This document shows positions 1 through 6,764 of a stretch of DNA of 64,000 bases, piece by piece; position 1 is the first letter of the stretch; the number at the start of each line of letters is the position of its first letter. The notes beneath the pieces were generated by a model. It had not been told where the DNA came from, made no database searches, and saw only the letters and a program-made list of their open reading frames with translations. A program made the position numbers and the translations under genes. The DNA lies in the NCBI RefSeq assembly GCF_023516495.1, contig NZ_JAMGBC010000001.1:1116001-1180000 (forward strand). Reading direction: 5' to 3'. This stretch comes from Sphingomonas anseongensis (GTDB taxonomy: Bacteria; Pseudomonadota; Alphaproteobacteria; Sphingomonadales; Sphingomonadaceae).

Positions 1-557
1 TGCCGGCGTGACGGCAGCTTGCCGCTGGAAAGGAGCCCTTCCAGCGCCACCCGGCCGCGCGCGACCCGGCTCTTGATTGTCCCGACGGCGCAACCGCAGA
101 TTTCCGCCGCTTCTTCATAAGCGAAACCGCCGGCACCGACGAGGATAAGCGCCTCGCGCTGCGGCTGCGGCAGGTGCATCAGTGCGCGCTGCATGTCGGC
201 AAGCTCGATATGCCGGTCCTGGCTGGCCGGCGCGGCGAGGATCTTCGAGGCCGTCAGCTCGTCCCATTCACCCTTGAAGCGGGCTCGGCGCATCTGGCTG
301 AGGAAGAGGTTGCGAAGGATGATGAACGTCCACGCGCGCATGTTCGTCCCCGCCTGGAAGCGCTTGCGCGCAGCCCAGGCCTTGAGGAGCGTTTCCTGGA
401 CCAGGTCGTCGGCCAGGTCGCGGCTTCCGGAAAGCGAGCGGCCGAAGGCGCGCAGGTGCGGGATCACCGCCGCAAGCTGATCCTTGAACTCAGGATCGGA
501 GAGCGGAATCAGCTCTTCGGGCTTGTCAGCCGCGTCGTCGTCGTCAGTTGCGGCCAT
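1..557 (-). CDS. ecfG: EcfG-type general stress sigma factor (3' end cut by window edge)
   Basis: I read 185 codons leftward from an ATG at 557; the frame is still open at base 1, so the C-terminus is missing. ECF sigma factors have region 2 (core RNA polymerase and -10 binding) and region 4 (-35 binding) and little else. Region 2 is visible at about residues 50-61 (DDLVQETLLKAW) and the region 4 helix-turn-helix at about 146-168 (EEAAEICGCAVGTIKSR). A family length of about 180-190 residues means almost all of it is here. GGGGA precedes the ATG by five bases. The EcfG call rests on phyR and nepR lying within 2 kb. It should direct the alphaproteobacterial stress regulon from GGAAC-N16/17-CGTT promoters and be held inactive by NepR. 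It lies downstream of the 47-residue peptide and its promoter, not behind nepR as is common. Confidence 0.9.
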   Translation of the reverse strand, partial: MAATDDDDAADKPEELIPLSDPEFKDQLAAVIPHLRAFGRSLSGSRDLADDLVQETLLKAWAARKRFQAGTNMRAWTFIILRNLFLSQMRRARFKGEWDELTASKILAAPASQDRHIELADMQRALMHLPQPQREALILVGAGGFAYEEAAEICGCAVGTIKSRVARGRVALEGLLSSGKLPSRR

Positions 558-650
558 TATTCCCCGTCACCTTTGCTCACACGCCGCCCTGGGGGACGGA
601 CGCTGAACCTGAACTTACCATGTTGGTTGCGGGTCAAGCGAAACAAGAGG

Positions 651-794
651 TCATCCACCCAGCCCGAAAAGCAGGAGGAATATGATGACTACCAGTACGA
701 GGCCTACGCCGAGCACATAGCGAGTCATGTGCGGAGTGGCGCCGCCGCGCGCCTCCGTGGTCGTCACATGTTCAGTTGGCTCGTTGGTGCTCAT
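651..794 (-). CDS. 47-residue single-span membrane peptide upstream of ecfG
   Basis: A 48-codon frame starts at ATG 794 with GGAGG just upstream and ends at a TGA at 651-653. It begins MSTNEPTEHVTTTEARGGAT (hydrophilic, residues 1-24), continues with one hydrophobic helix at about residues 27-44 rich in L, V, I and G, and ends GLGG. It is probably an inner-membrane peptide with a short polar N-tail. I do not recognise a family. The frame lies directly downstream of a perfect EcfG-type promoter (825-849) and 93 bases before ecfG on the same strand, so it is probably the first gene of the stress-induced ecfG transcript. No function can be assigned. The start codon, Shine-Dalgarno sequence, promoter and coherent membrane segment together argue against a chance frame. 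Confidence 0.7.
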   Translation of the reverse strand: MSTNEPTEHVTTTEARGGATPHMTRYVLGVGLVLVVIIFLLLFGLGG

Positions 795-824
795 GGCCTC
801 CGCTCAATCCCTGTTTCCCCAGCC

Positions 825-849
825 AACGCCGCTTGCGGAACCATGTTCC
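825..849 (-). promoter_or_regulatory. EcfG (general stress) promoter for the 47-residue peptide and ecfG
   Basis: Read on the minus strand this is GGAAC (849-845), a 16-base spacer, then CGTT (828-825), an exact match to the EcfG/SigT consensus GGAAC-N16/17-CGTT. Transcription would start near 818-820, about 25 bases before the peptide ATG at 794. It gives positive autoregulation of ecfG and separates the peptide and ecfG from phyR, whose stop codon is at 904. Confidence 0.85.
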
Positions 850-903
850 CGACGCGCAACGATTGAGCCGACTGACCGCCCGTTTCGGCCGTTCGAAGGG
901 ACC

Positions 904-1701
904 TCAGGCCGGCACTGTTGCGGCGTCGAAGAAGAGCGCCTGGGCGATCGCCGCCTTCACCGTCGACCGCTGGAACGGCTTCGTAATCAGGAAGGTCGGT
1001 TCGGGTCGCGTCCCGGTCAGGAGCCGCTCGGGAAATGCGGTGATGAAGATCACCGGCACCGAAAATTCGACGAGAATGTCGCGAACCGCGTCGATTCCGC
1101 TGGAATCGTCCGCGAGCTGGATATCAGCGAGGACGAGTCCTGGCGGGCTCTGGCGAGCCATGGACACTGCTTCGTCGCGCGTGACCGCAACTCCGGTGAC
1201 GTTATGACCCAGATCGCGGACGATCGTTTCGATGTCCATCGCGATGATCGGCTCGTCCTCGATGATGAGGACGTCGGTCAGGGTCTGACGCTCGATCTCG
1301 CTAAGCGCTTCGGCAACCAGCGATTCGACGTCGTCGGGGCTGGCGCCGATCAGGTAACCGGCATCCTCCGACGAAAATCCCTCCAGCGACGTAAGAAGGA
1401 GCGCCTGGCGCGACAGCGGTGTGATCTTCGAAAGCCGGGCGTGGGCAATGCCCTCGGCGCCGGAAATGTCCTTCGACGGCTCCTCGCCCTCCTCCACGTT
1501 GGCAGTCGACCAGATGGCGTGAAACGTCTTGTAGAGACCCAATCGGGGGTCGACGTCGCGCGGGAACTCGTCCGGCTGCGCGACAATGGCTTCCAGCGTA
1601 GCGCGCACGAAGGCGTCGCCATGGGCCTGGCTGCCGGTCAGCGCGCGCGCGTAGCGGCGCAGGAATGGCAGATGTGGCGCAAGTTCCTGTCCAAGCGACA
1701 T
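904..1701 (-). CDS. phyR: PhyR anti-anti-sigma response regulator
   Basis: 265 residues with the PhyR domain order: a sigma-like domain that mimics EcfG (about 1-130) fused to a C-terminal receiver (about 141-262). The receiver shows the acidic pocket (IIEDEP at 146-151), phosphoacceptor Asp193 (LADIQLADD), the TAF element (VIFITAFPERLLTG) and the conserved Lys in ITKPF. In the known mechanism, phosphorylated PhyR opens its sigma-like domain, captures NepR and frees EcfG. The family length and all receiver residues are intact. It starts at ATG 1701, is divergent from nepR across a 292-bp gap, and is followed on the same strand by the peptide gene and ecfG. A weak EcfG-like element in the divergent region (1820-1847) could feed back on it. 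Confidence 0.95.
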   Translation of the reverse strand: MSLGQELAPHLPFLRRYARALTGSQAHGDAFVRATLEAIVAQPDEFPRDVDPRLGLYKTFHAIWSTANVEEGEEPSKDISGAEGIAHARLSKITPLSRQALLLTSLEGFSSEDAGYLIGASPDDVESLVAEALSEIERQTLTDVLIIEDEPIIAMDIETIVRDLGHNVTGVAVTRDEAVSMARQSPPGLVLADIQLADDSSGIDAVRDILVEFSVPVIFITAFPERLLTGTRPEPTFLITKPFQRSTVKAAIAQALFFDAATVPA

Positions 1702-1819
1702 GGGTCACGGATCTCCTAATCAGGGACGTTTCCTCCCTATTGAGGAGCGGTCCGGTCGTTGCAACCCTCGAAGGAACGGCACTCGCGTGCCGAGGCGCTC
1801 CCCCGCAGAGATATGCGTT

Positions 1820-1847
1820 GGAACAAAGCATCAGCCATTTGGTTTCC
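1820..1847. promoter_or_regulatory. Degenerate, two-way EcfG-like element between phyR and nepR
   Basis: On the plus strand GGAAC (1820-1824) is followed by 16 bases and GGTT, one mismatch from the -10 CGTT. On the minus strand GGAAA (1847-1843) is followed by 17 bases and TGTT. The element is nearly symmetric (GGAACAAA...TTTGGTTTCC), so it could serve both nepR and phyR. A start site here would leave a leader of about 140 bases for nepR. I see no better EcfG match in the 292-bp gap. Confidence 0.35.
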
Positions 1848-1993
1848 GCCCATGTGGCGGGGTCGCCGTCTGGTCGTTGACGAGACGGGAGCGCCAAAGT
1901 TACGGCACGAAACGGCGCTCCCTCATGGAAAACCGTTGCACTGCGCTTGATACTCGCCTCAAGGGCGAAGCGCACATACCCGCACAAGGGGGG

Positions 1994-2194
1994 ATGGATA
2001 GGTTGAGTGACAGCAAGGTGGGCGATTCGGGCGGGCCCAAGGTGAGCAAGAAGATCAGTGCGGCCAGGCGGCCGATCAAGCCGCGCGGGAAGCGCGGTGC
2101 CGACGTCGGCCGGGCGCTTCGATCCGTCTATGACGAGACTTTGCGCGAAGAGGTGCCCGACGATTTCCTCGACCTGCTCGGCAAGCTCAATTGA
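1994..2194 (+). CDS. nepR: NepR anti-sigma factor
   Basis: 66 residues, the usual size of NepR. The C-terminal half carries the diagnostic helices: GRALRSVYDETLREEVPDDF followed by LDLLGKL (residues 39-65). These wrap around EcfG in unstressed cells and around PhyR when PhyR is phosphorylated. The N-terminal 38 residues are basic and low-complexity, as is typical. It starts at the ATG at 1994, five to eight bases after a G-rich tract (GGGGGG). It is followed after 21 bases by the PhyP-like gene on the same strand. In many alphaproteobacteria nepR is instead translationally coupled to ecfG; here ecfG is 1.4 kb away on the other strand. Confidence 0.92.
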   Translation: MDRLSDSKVGDSGGPKVSKKISAARRPIKPRGKRGADVGRALRSVYDETLREEVPDDFLDLLGKLN

Positions 2195-2215
2195 GATTCT
2201 AAAGGAGCCGACTCG

Positions 2216-3754
2216 GTGATGGCCGCTGCCGCCGAGCGTTTCGCCCGTCTCTCGACGCCGGCGAAGCTGTTGCTGATCCTCACCGCGGCGCTTCTTCCCA
2301 TCGGGTTCGGACTGGGTTGGGTGGCCTATGCGGGCATTCGCGAGGCTAATGCGACCCTCCAGGCGCAATCGAACGACAAGGCGCGCAATGCTGCCCGCGC
2401 GATCGAAAGCCTCGTTGCCCGAAACGCGCTCGCGCTCCGAGTGGCCGCTAACGGGAGGATGGAGGGCCCCGACCCGTGCGGCCCGGTCCAACGCTCGCTG
2501 ACCATCGCCCCCGCCGTGGCACAGCAGTTCCGCCTCGAAACTCCAGAGGGGCAGCCGATGTGCAGTGTCGGCGATATCGGCGATACCGGCCTTCTTTCCC
2601 CGGTCGCGCCCGGAGACATCCGGCTTCGGGTCGCTCCCGACGAGGATTCGCTGATCCTGCAGGTCGGCGTAGTCGGCGGCATCGCGACAACCACCCTTTC
2701 GACCACCGAGCTGCGCTCTGCCGCACTTGACGGCGGAAGCGTGGTTCACGGCGTCGCGATCAAGGACGGACAGCGCCAGATCGACATTATGAGTGCGGAA
2801 GAGAATTCCGAACCTGGGCATGAGCCGTCGGTGACCCGCTGGGCGATCGCCAACGGCCGGCTGATGGTCGAAGTCGAGGGCCAGGTGCCGACCGTCACGA
2901 CCGGCGACCGGATCGTGATCCTGCTTCCCGTCGTCATGTGGTTCATCGCTGCGCTGATGACGTGGTTGATGGTCACGCGGCTGCTGATCCGGCCTCTCCG
3001 GCGGCTGCAGCGCGTGGTTTCGCAATATGAACCCGGCGGTCCTGCGCTCGAGCTCCCAAGGAAGCTTGGCCCGGCGACCGAAATCCAGGAGCTTCGCGAC
3101 GCTTTTGCCCGTGCGGTGACCCGGGTCCAGGAGTCCGAAGGGGAAATGACCGCCGCACTTGAGGGCCAGCGCCGGCTTGTTCGCGAGGTTCATCACCGGG
3201 TGAAGAACAATCTGCAGGTGATTGCCTCGCTACTCAGCATCCATGGGCGAACCACCGAAAGCGAAGCCGGCAGAGCCGCTTACGGAGCGATCGGGCGAAG
3301 GGTAAGCGCGCTCGCGATCGTCCACCGCAACCATTATGCGGAAATGGAGGAAAACCGCGGAATCTCGATCCGGCCCCTGTTGTCCGAGCTCGCAGCCGAG
3401 CTTCGCGCCGGAGCGCCCGAGCAGGCCCGACGGGTTTCCGTCGACCTGGAGGTCGAGCCGCTTCACACGACCCAAGACGTCGCCGTGTCGGTCGCTTTCC
3501 TGATCACCGAGGTCGTCGAGTTCGCGATGCTCAACCGTCCCAGCGACCCAGTCGAGATTTCGCTTCGCCGAACAAGCGAGTTGACCGCTCGAATGACGCT
3601 GGCAAGCCCGGTCCTGAACCCGGATGCCGAGGATGTTCGCGAGCAGGTTCAGTTTGAAAGAATCATTGCCGGCCTCGCAAAGCAGTTGCGTTCGACGCTC
3701 GATCGGCGGCTCGGACGCTACAGCGTCGACCTCCCCGTATTTCCCGGGAGATAG
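2216..3754 (+). CDS. phyP: PhyP-like membrane sensor with HisKA_2 H-box and degenerate ATPase domain
   Basis: 512 residues from GTG 2216 (AAAGGAG eight bases upstream; an ATG at 2219 is the alternative). Order: transmembrane helix at about 17-40, a sensor region of about 190 residues outside the membrane, a second helix at about 232-258, a HAMP-like linker, then a HisKA_2 dimerisation domain with an intact H-box (REVHHRVKNNLQVIASLLS, His near 326). The ATP-binding part looks broken. The expected N-box (ELVTNA-like) reads ITEVVEFAM near 431, without the Asn, and no DxGxG box follows. Sphingomonas PhyP, encoded beside phyR, is reported as a negative regulator that probably dephosphorylates PhyR. 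Position, HisKA_2 type and degenerate ATPase fit that role better than an active kinase. The phyP name is an inference from locus and architecture. Confidence 0.75.
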   Translation: MMAAAAERFARLSTPAKLLLILTAALLPIGFGLGWVAYAGIREANATLQAQSNDKARNAARAIESLVARNALALRVAANGRMEGPDPCGPVQRSLTIAPAVAQQFRLETPEGQPMCSVGDIGDTGLLSPVAPGDIRLRVAPDEDSLILQVGVVGGIATTTLSTTELRSAALDGGSVVHGVAIKDGQRQIDIMSAEENSEPGHEPSVTRWAIANGRLMVEVEGQVPTVTTGDRIVILLPVVMWFIAALMTWLMVTRLLIRPLRRLQRVVSQYEPGGPALELPRKLGPATEIQELRDAFARAVTRVQESEGEMTAALEGQRRLVREVHHRVKNNLQVIASLLSIHGRTTESEAGRAAYGAIGRRVSALAIVHRNHYAEMEENRGISIRPLLSELAAELRAGAPEQARRVSVDLEVEPLHTTQDVAVSVAFLITEVVEFAMLNRPSDPVEISLRRTSELTARMTLASPVLNPDAEDVREQVQFERIIAGLAKQLRSTLDRRLGRYSVDLPVFPGR

Positions 3755-3795
3755 GGGATCGTTTCGCTGGTGGCGAAAAAAAATCTGTCTGTGTC

Positions 3796-3821
3796 GGAAC
3801 CGGGGCAAAAGAAGGGGCGTT
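3796..3821 (+). promoter_or_regulatory. EcfG promoter for the predicted GsrN-like sRNA
   Basis: GGAAC at 3796-3800, a 17-base spacer, and CGTT at 3818-3821: an exact EcfG-type promoter on the plus strand, 41 bases after the stop of the sensor gene. No plus-strand coding frame follows, because the next 800 bases are tatC on the other strand. The expected start site (about 3827-3829) coincides with the left arm of a hairpin, as expected for a promoter that makes a non-coding RNA. Confidence 0.85.
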
Positions 3822-3827
3822 TGGTAC

Positions 3828-3933
3828 TTCGGATAGTGACCTTTTGCCCCCCCGCTCTCGCTATCCGATTAAATGGGCCCGGAACCGCCAACCCTCCCCC
3901 CCCCCGGTGGCGCTTCCGGGCCCTCACTTTTTT
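3828..3933 (+). ncRNA. Predicted general stress sRNA, GsrN-like, with C-rich loops
   Basis: About 106 nt between an EcfG promoter and a terminator. Hairpin 1: 3829-3839 pairs with 3858-3868 (core TCGGATAG/CTATCCGA plus three more pairs, one G-U). It exposes an 18-nt loop, 3840-3857, that contains CCTTTTGCCCCCCC. Hairpin 2: 3875-3884 pairs perfectly with 3914-3923 (GGGCCCGGAA/TTCCGGGCCC), with an inner CGCCA/TGGCG stem and a loop holding ten consecutive C. It is followed by TCAC and six T. Caulobacter GsrN is a SigT-dependent sRNA of similar size encoded in the GSR locus, with a C-rich 5' loop that binds mRNA leaders and a 3' terminator hairpin. The resemblance is architectural; I could not compare sequences. 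The 3' half overlaps the last 18 or so codons of tatC in antisense. The C-rich loops could pair with purine-rich Shine-Dalgarno sequences. Confidence 0.72.
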
Positions 3934-4696
3934 CAGCTGAAGCCGACGCCGACGCATTGCGCGCGGCTCGCCAGTGCGTGACCCGAATCGCCAGGATCGC
4001 CAGCTCGTAAAGTGAGTAGAGGGGAACAAGCAGAAGCATCATCGACACCGCGTCCGGCGGGGTCAGGACGGCGGAAACGGCCGCTGACGCGACGATCGCG
4101 TAGCGACGGTGCTTGGTGAGCTGCTGCAGAGTGACGATCCCGGTCCGCTCCAGAATCATCAGCAGGATCGGAGTTAGGAATGCCACCCCGAAGCCGAACA
4201 GGAAGCGGGTGCAGAAGGTGAGGTAGTTTCCGACGCCCGGAAGCGCCTCGCGCTGGACTCCGCCGACGTCGCCCTGGAACCCCAGCAGGAAGTGCAGCGC
4301 CCAGGGCATCGCGACGTAGTAGGCGAAGGCTGCCCCTGTGAGGAAAAACACCGGCGTCAGCATCAGGAACGGAAGCAGCGCCTTCTTCTCCTTGGCGTAG
4401 AGCCCGGGAGCGACGAACTTCCAGATCTGGATCGCGAAGAAGGGGAAGCCCAGCATTAGGGCAGCGAACAGCGCGACCTTCACCTCCGCGAAGAAAGCTT
4501 CGAAGACATCGGTGTAGATAAGTCGCCCTTCGCCGGCCTGGAGAAGCGGCTGGACGAGGAAACCGAAGATCGGCTTGGCGAAGTAGAGGCAGGCGGCGAA
4601 CAGAAGCACCAGAAGCCCGACCGACCACAGGAGCCGACGCCTCAGCTCGATCAGATGCTCCATCAGCGGCGCCTTGGTTTCGTCGATGTCTTTCAC
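3869..4696 (-). CDS. tatC: Twin-arginine translocase subunit TatC
   Basis: 275 residues. TatC is the six-helix inner-membrane receptor of the Tat system, which exports folded proteins with twin-arginine signals. The family N-terminus is present (MEHLIELRRRLLWS, residues 12-25), followed by hydrophobic spans, the conserved first periplasmic loop region (TDVFEAFFAEVKVALFAAL) and the later FLFGFGVAFLTPILLMIL and YAIVASAAVSAVLTPPD segments. GTG 4696 overlaps the tatB stop as GTGA. The tail after the last helix (about 250-275) is Ser/Ala/Gly/Pro-rich and coincides in antisense with the predicted sRNA, so part of it may be shaped by RNA constraint. It is the last gene of scpA-scpB-tatA-tatB-tatC. 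No serS follows, though serS often does in alphaproteobacteria. Confidence 0.95.
   Translation of the reverse strand: MKDIDETKAPLMEHLIELRRRLLWSVGLLVLLFAACLYFAKPIFGFLVQPLLQAGEGRLIYTDVFEAFFAEVKVALFAALMLGFPFFAIQIWKFVAPGLYAKEKKALLPFLMLTPVFFLTGAAFAYYVAMPWALHFLLGFQGDVGGVQREALPGVGNYLTFCTRFLFGFGVAFLTPILLMILERTGIVTLQQLTKHRRYAIVASAAVSAVLTPPDAVSMMLLLVPLYSLYELAILAIRVTHWRAARNASASASAEKSEGPEAPPGGGRVGGSGPI
3875..3933 (+). terminator. Rho-independent terminator of the predicted sRNA
   Basis: A perfect 10-bp GC-rich stem (3875-3884 with 3914-3923), a second inner stem of 5 bp, and six T at 3928-3933. It is a strong intrinsic terminator on the plus strand. It lies inside the 3' end of tatC and encodes TatC's odd Gly/Pro-rich tail on the opposite strand. 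Confidence 0.8.
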
Positions 4697-5028
4697 GGAA
4701 GCTCGCGCTTCCCGGCTTCGCCCAAGGGCAGGCGCGGCTCCTCCACAGAGTCGGGAGGGATCGGAGCGGCCTCAGCTGTCGGTGGCTCCAGCGCGGGATG
4801 CTCGCGCATGATCCGCTCGTTCTCCTCACGCCACTTCTTCTCCATCTCCTCGAGCTCGGCTTCGCGGATCATCGCTTCAATCCCGCTGGTGAAATGCCGC
4901 GACATGGCGCGAATCTTCCCGACCCAGCGGCCGATGGTGCGCATCGTCGCCGGAAGCTCCTTCGGTCCGATGAACAAAAGGGCCAGCACGGCGACGATAA
5001 TGAGCTCGGTGGAATCGACGCCGAACAT
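4693..5028 (-). CDS. tatB: Sec-independent translocase protein TatB
   Basis: 111 residues with the TatB pattern: a short N-terminal membrane helix (MFGVDSTELIIVAVLALLFI, residues 1-20), the GPKELP hinge, then an amphipathic helix rich in Arg, Glu and Lys (about 25-80) and a Pro/Glu-rich tail. TatB pairs with TatC to bind twin-arginine signal peptides. Glu8 and the FIGPKELP hinge separate it from TatA. ATG 5028 lies 16 bases after the tatA stop; its own stop overlaps tatC by four bases. Confidence 0.93.
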   Translation of the reverse strand: MFGVDSTELIIVAVLALLFIGPKELPATMRTIGRWVGKIRAMSRHFTSGIEAMIREAELEEMEKKWREENERIMREHPALEPPTAEAAPIPPDSVEEPRLPLGEAGKRELP

Positions 5029-5044
5029 GGCCCGGCAGTCCTCC

Positions 5045-5305
5045 TCAGCCGCGCGGCTGTTCGTCCTCGCGGGGGCGGGGCTCGGGCGTGACTTCGATCG
5101 GCTGTTCAGGCGCCCGGCCCTGGGGCGGGAGCTGGCGCGGGTCGTCGCGCTTGTCGGCGGGCTTGTCGTCCTCGCTCATCCCCTGCTTGAAGCTTTTGAG
5201 GCCCTTGGCGACGTCGTTCATCATTGCCGAGAAGCGGTTCCCGCCGAACAGCAGCAGGAGGAACAGGCCGAGAATGATCCAGTGTATGAGGCTGAAACCG
5301 CCCAT
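5045..5305 (-). CDS. tatA: Sec-independent translocase protein TatA
   Basis: 86 residues from ATG 5305 (MGGFSLIHWIILGLFLLLLF), with GGAGTG nine bases upstream; a GTG two codons earlier is less likely. TatA forms the oligomeric channel-like part of the Tat translocase. The membrane helix is followed by the Phe-Gly hinge (LFGGNRFSAMMNDVAKGLKS), an amphipathic helix and an acidic/proline tail. It is the first of the three tat genes, 25 bases after scpB, so it is probably co-transcribed with the scp genes. Confidence 0.93.
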   Translation of the reverse strand: MGGFSLIHWIILGLFLLLLFGGNRFSAMMNDVAKGLKSFKQGMSEDDKPADKRDDPRQLPPQGRAPEQPIEVTPEPRPREDEQPRG

Positions 5306-5330
5306 GAGCACACTCCAATCTAAGGGCTAT

Positions 5331-5921
5331 CTAGTCCGCCTCTTCCTGTGATTCCAGCCGCTCCTCGGATTCGGAGTCCAGGTCGAGCTGGAAAATCGCG
5401 TCCTCGAGCGGATCGAGAAGTCCCGCCGCCTTCAGATCGTCGATTCCCGGGAGGTCCTTCCGCGAGCCGAGGCCGAAGTGAGTCAGGAACTCCGGAGTGG
5501 TAGCGTATAGGAGCGGCCGGCCGGGCACTTCGCGCCGCCCGGCGGTCTTTACCCACCCGGCCTCCATCAGCACGTCCAGCGTGCCCTTGGAGATCTGGAC
5601 CCCGCGAATGGCCTCGATATCAGCCCGGCTGACCGGCTCGTGATAGGCGACGATTGCCAGAGTCTCGGTCGCTGCACGCGACAGCCGGCGCGGCTCCTCG
5701 CGAGTGCGGCGAAGCAGGTGCGCGAGGTCCGGAGCGGTCTGGAAGTGCCAGCGCCCTCCCCGCTCGACCAGCTCGATTCCGTGGCCCTGGTAGCGCTCGG
5801 CGAGCTCGGCAAGAGCGGCGGCGACATCGCCCTCCCCTGCATACGCAGCGATTTCAGCAGCGCCGAGCGGCTCGGCAGACGCGAATACCGCGGCTTCAAC
5901 CGCCCTCACGAATTCGTCCAT
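5331..5921 (-). CDS. scpB: Segregation and condensation protein B
   Basis: 196 residues from ATG 5921, which overlaps the scpA stop by one base (TGATG). ScpB dimerises through winged-helix domains and joins ScpA in the SMC condensin complex. The conserved core is visible: LSRAATETLAIVAYHEPVSR (about 107-126), ADIEAIRG and the second winged-helix segment GRREVPGRPLLYATTPEFL. A Ser/Glu-rich acidic tail follows. The order scpA-scpB-tatABC is common in alphaproteobacteria. A longer upstream start would overlap scpA heavily and is rejected. Confidence 0.93.
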   Translation of the reverse strand: MDEFVRAVEAAVFASAEPLGAAEIAAYAGEGDVAAALAELAERYQGHGIELVERGGRWHFQTAPDLAHLLRRTREEPRRLSRAATETLAIVAYHEPVSRADIEAIRGVQISKGTLDVLMEAGWVKTAGRREVPGRPLLYATTPEFLTHFGLGSRKDLPGIDDLKAAGLLDPLEDAIFQLDLDSESEERLESQEEAD

Positions 5922-6676
5922 CAGGCGGCAACCTTCAGGCTCAAGGGAGCGAAAGCTTCCTCCTGCAACAGGTCGAGGCGGCCGCGGCGGGCGAGCTCGA
6001 GAGCCGCGAGGAAGCTGGACGCGAGCGCGGAGCGGCGAAGCTGGGGATCGTCGGTCTGGGGAAGGAAGGCCTCCAGCTGCATCCACTCGATCGCCATCCC
6101 GAGCATCGCGCTGACCCGCTCTATCGCTTCTTCGAGAGTCATCACGGAGCGGGCATGGACGACGTGCATCGGCGGCTGGCTTCGTGCCTTCACCGCTCCA
6201 TAGGCTGCGTAGAGATCGAAGGCGCTGACCTGCCAGGCGGACTTGCGGACGAGCCGGAGCCCTTCCGGCGCTCCGCGCTGGAACACGTCGCGGCCAACCC
6301 GGTCACGGCCAAGAAGGCGCGCCCCGGCCTCGCGCATGGCATCCAGCCGCTGGAGCCGCATCTGGAGCCGGAGAGCGATCTCCTCGGGGCTGGGATCTGC
6401 CTCCGGATCCTTTGGAAGCAGGAGGCAGGATTTCAGGTAGGCGAGCCACGCTGCCATCACGAGATAATCGGCGGCGATCTCGAGCTTCAGCGCGCGCGCA
6501 TCGCTCAAATAGGCAAGATATTGCTCGACGAGGTCGAGGATCGAGATTTGCGCGAGGTCGACCTTCTGCGAGCGCGCTAAGCTCAGCAGCAGGTCGAGCG
6601 GGCCCTCCCAGCCGTCGAGGGTGAGATTGAGCTCGTCGCCGTCGCGAGCAGCCGAATTGAGCGTCACAACCGCCAC
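5921..6676 (-). CDS. scpA: Segregation and condensation protein A (kleisin)
   Basis: 251 residues starting at GTG 6676. ScpA is the kleisin bridging SMC heads. The N-terminal signature FxGPLDLLLSL is present as GWEGPLDLLLSLARSQKVDL (22-41), followed by ISILDLVEQYL and AADYLVMAAWLAYLKSCLLL. The C-terminal winged helix that contacts the SMC head contains FLAALELARRGRLDLLQEE. It is coupled to scpB by a one-base overlap. The 88-bp gap upstream to the S10 peptidase gene is AT-richer than its surroundings and may hold a promoter. Confidence 0.93.
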   Translation of the reverse strand: MAVVTLNSAARDGDELNLTLDGWEGPLDLLLSLARSQKVDLAQISILDLVEQYLAYLSDARALKLEIAADYLVMAAWLAYLKSCLLLPKDPEADPSPEEIALRLQMRLQRLDAMREAGARLLGRDRVGRDVFQRGAPEGLRLVRKSAWQVSAFDLYAAYGAVKARSQPPMHVVHARSVMTLEEAIERVSAMLGMAIEWMQLEAFLPQTDDPQLRRSALASSFLAALELARRGRLDLLQEEAFAPLSLKVAA

Positions 6677-6764
6677 AAATGAAGATTAGCTCAAATCCCG
6701 CACATTGTAAGCGAAGGGCGCTCGCCGCGACCCTGCACAATCCACAAATATGTGGACGAACGGG

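Noticed and set aside
3845-3905. Long C-runs suggested a sequencing or assembly fault.
   Set aside because: They lie in loops of two well-formed hairpins behind a promoter, and tatC reads through the second in frame to a natural stop.
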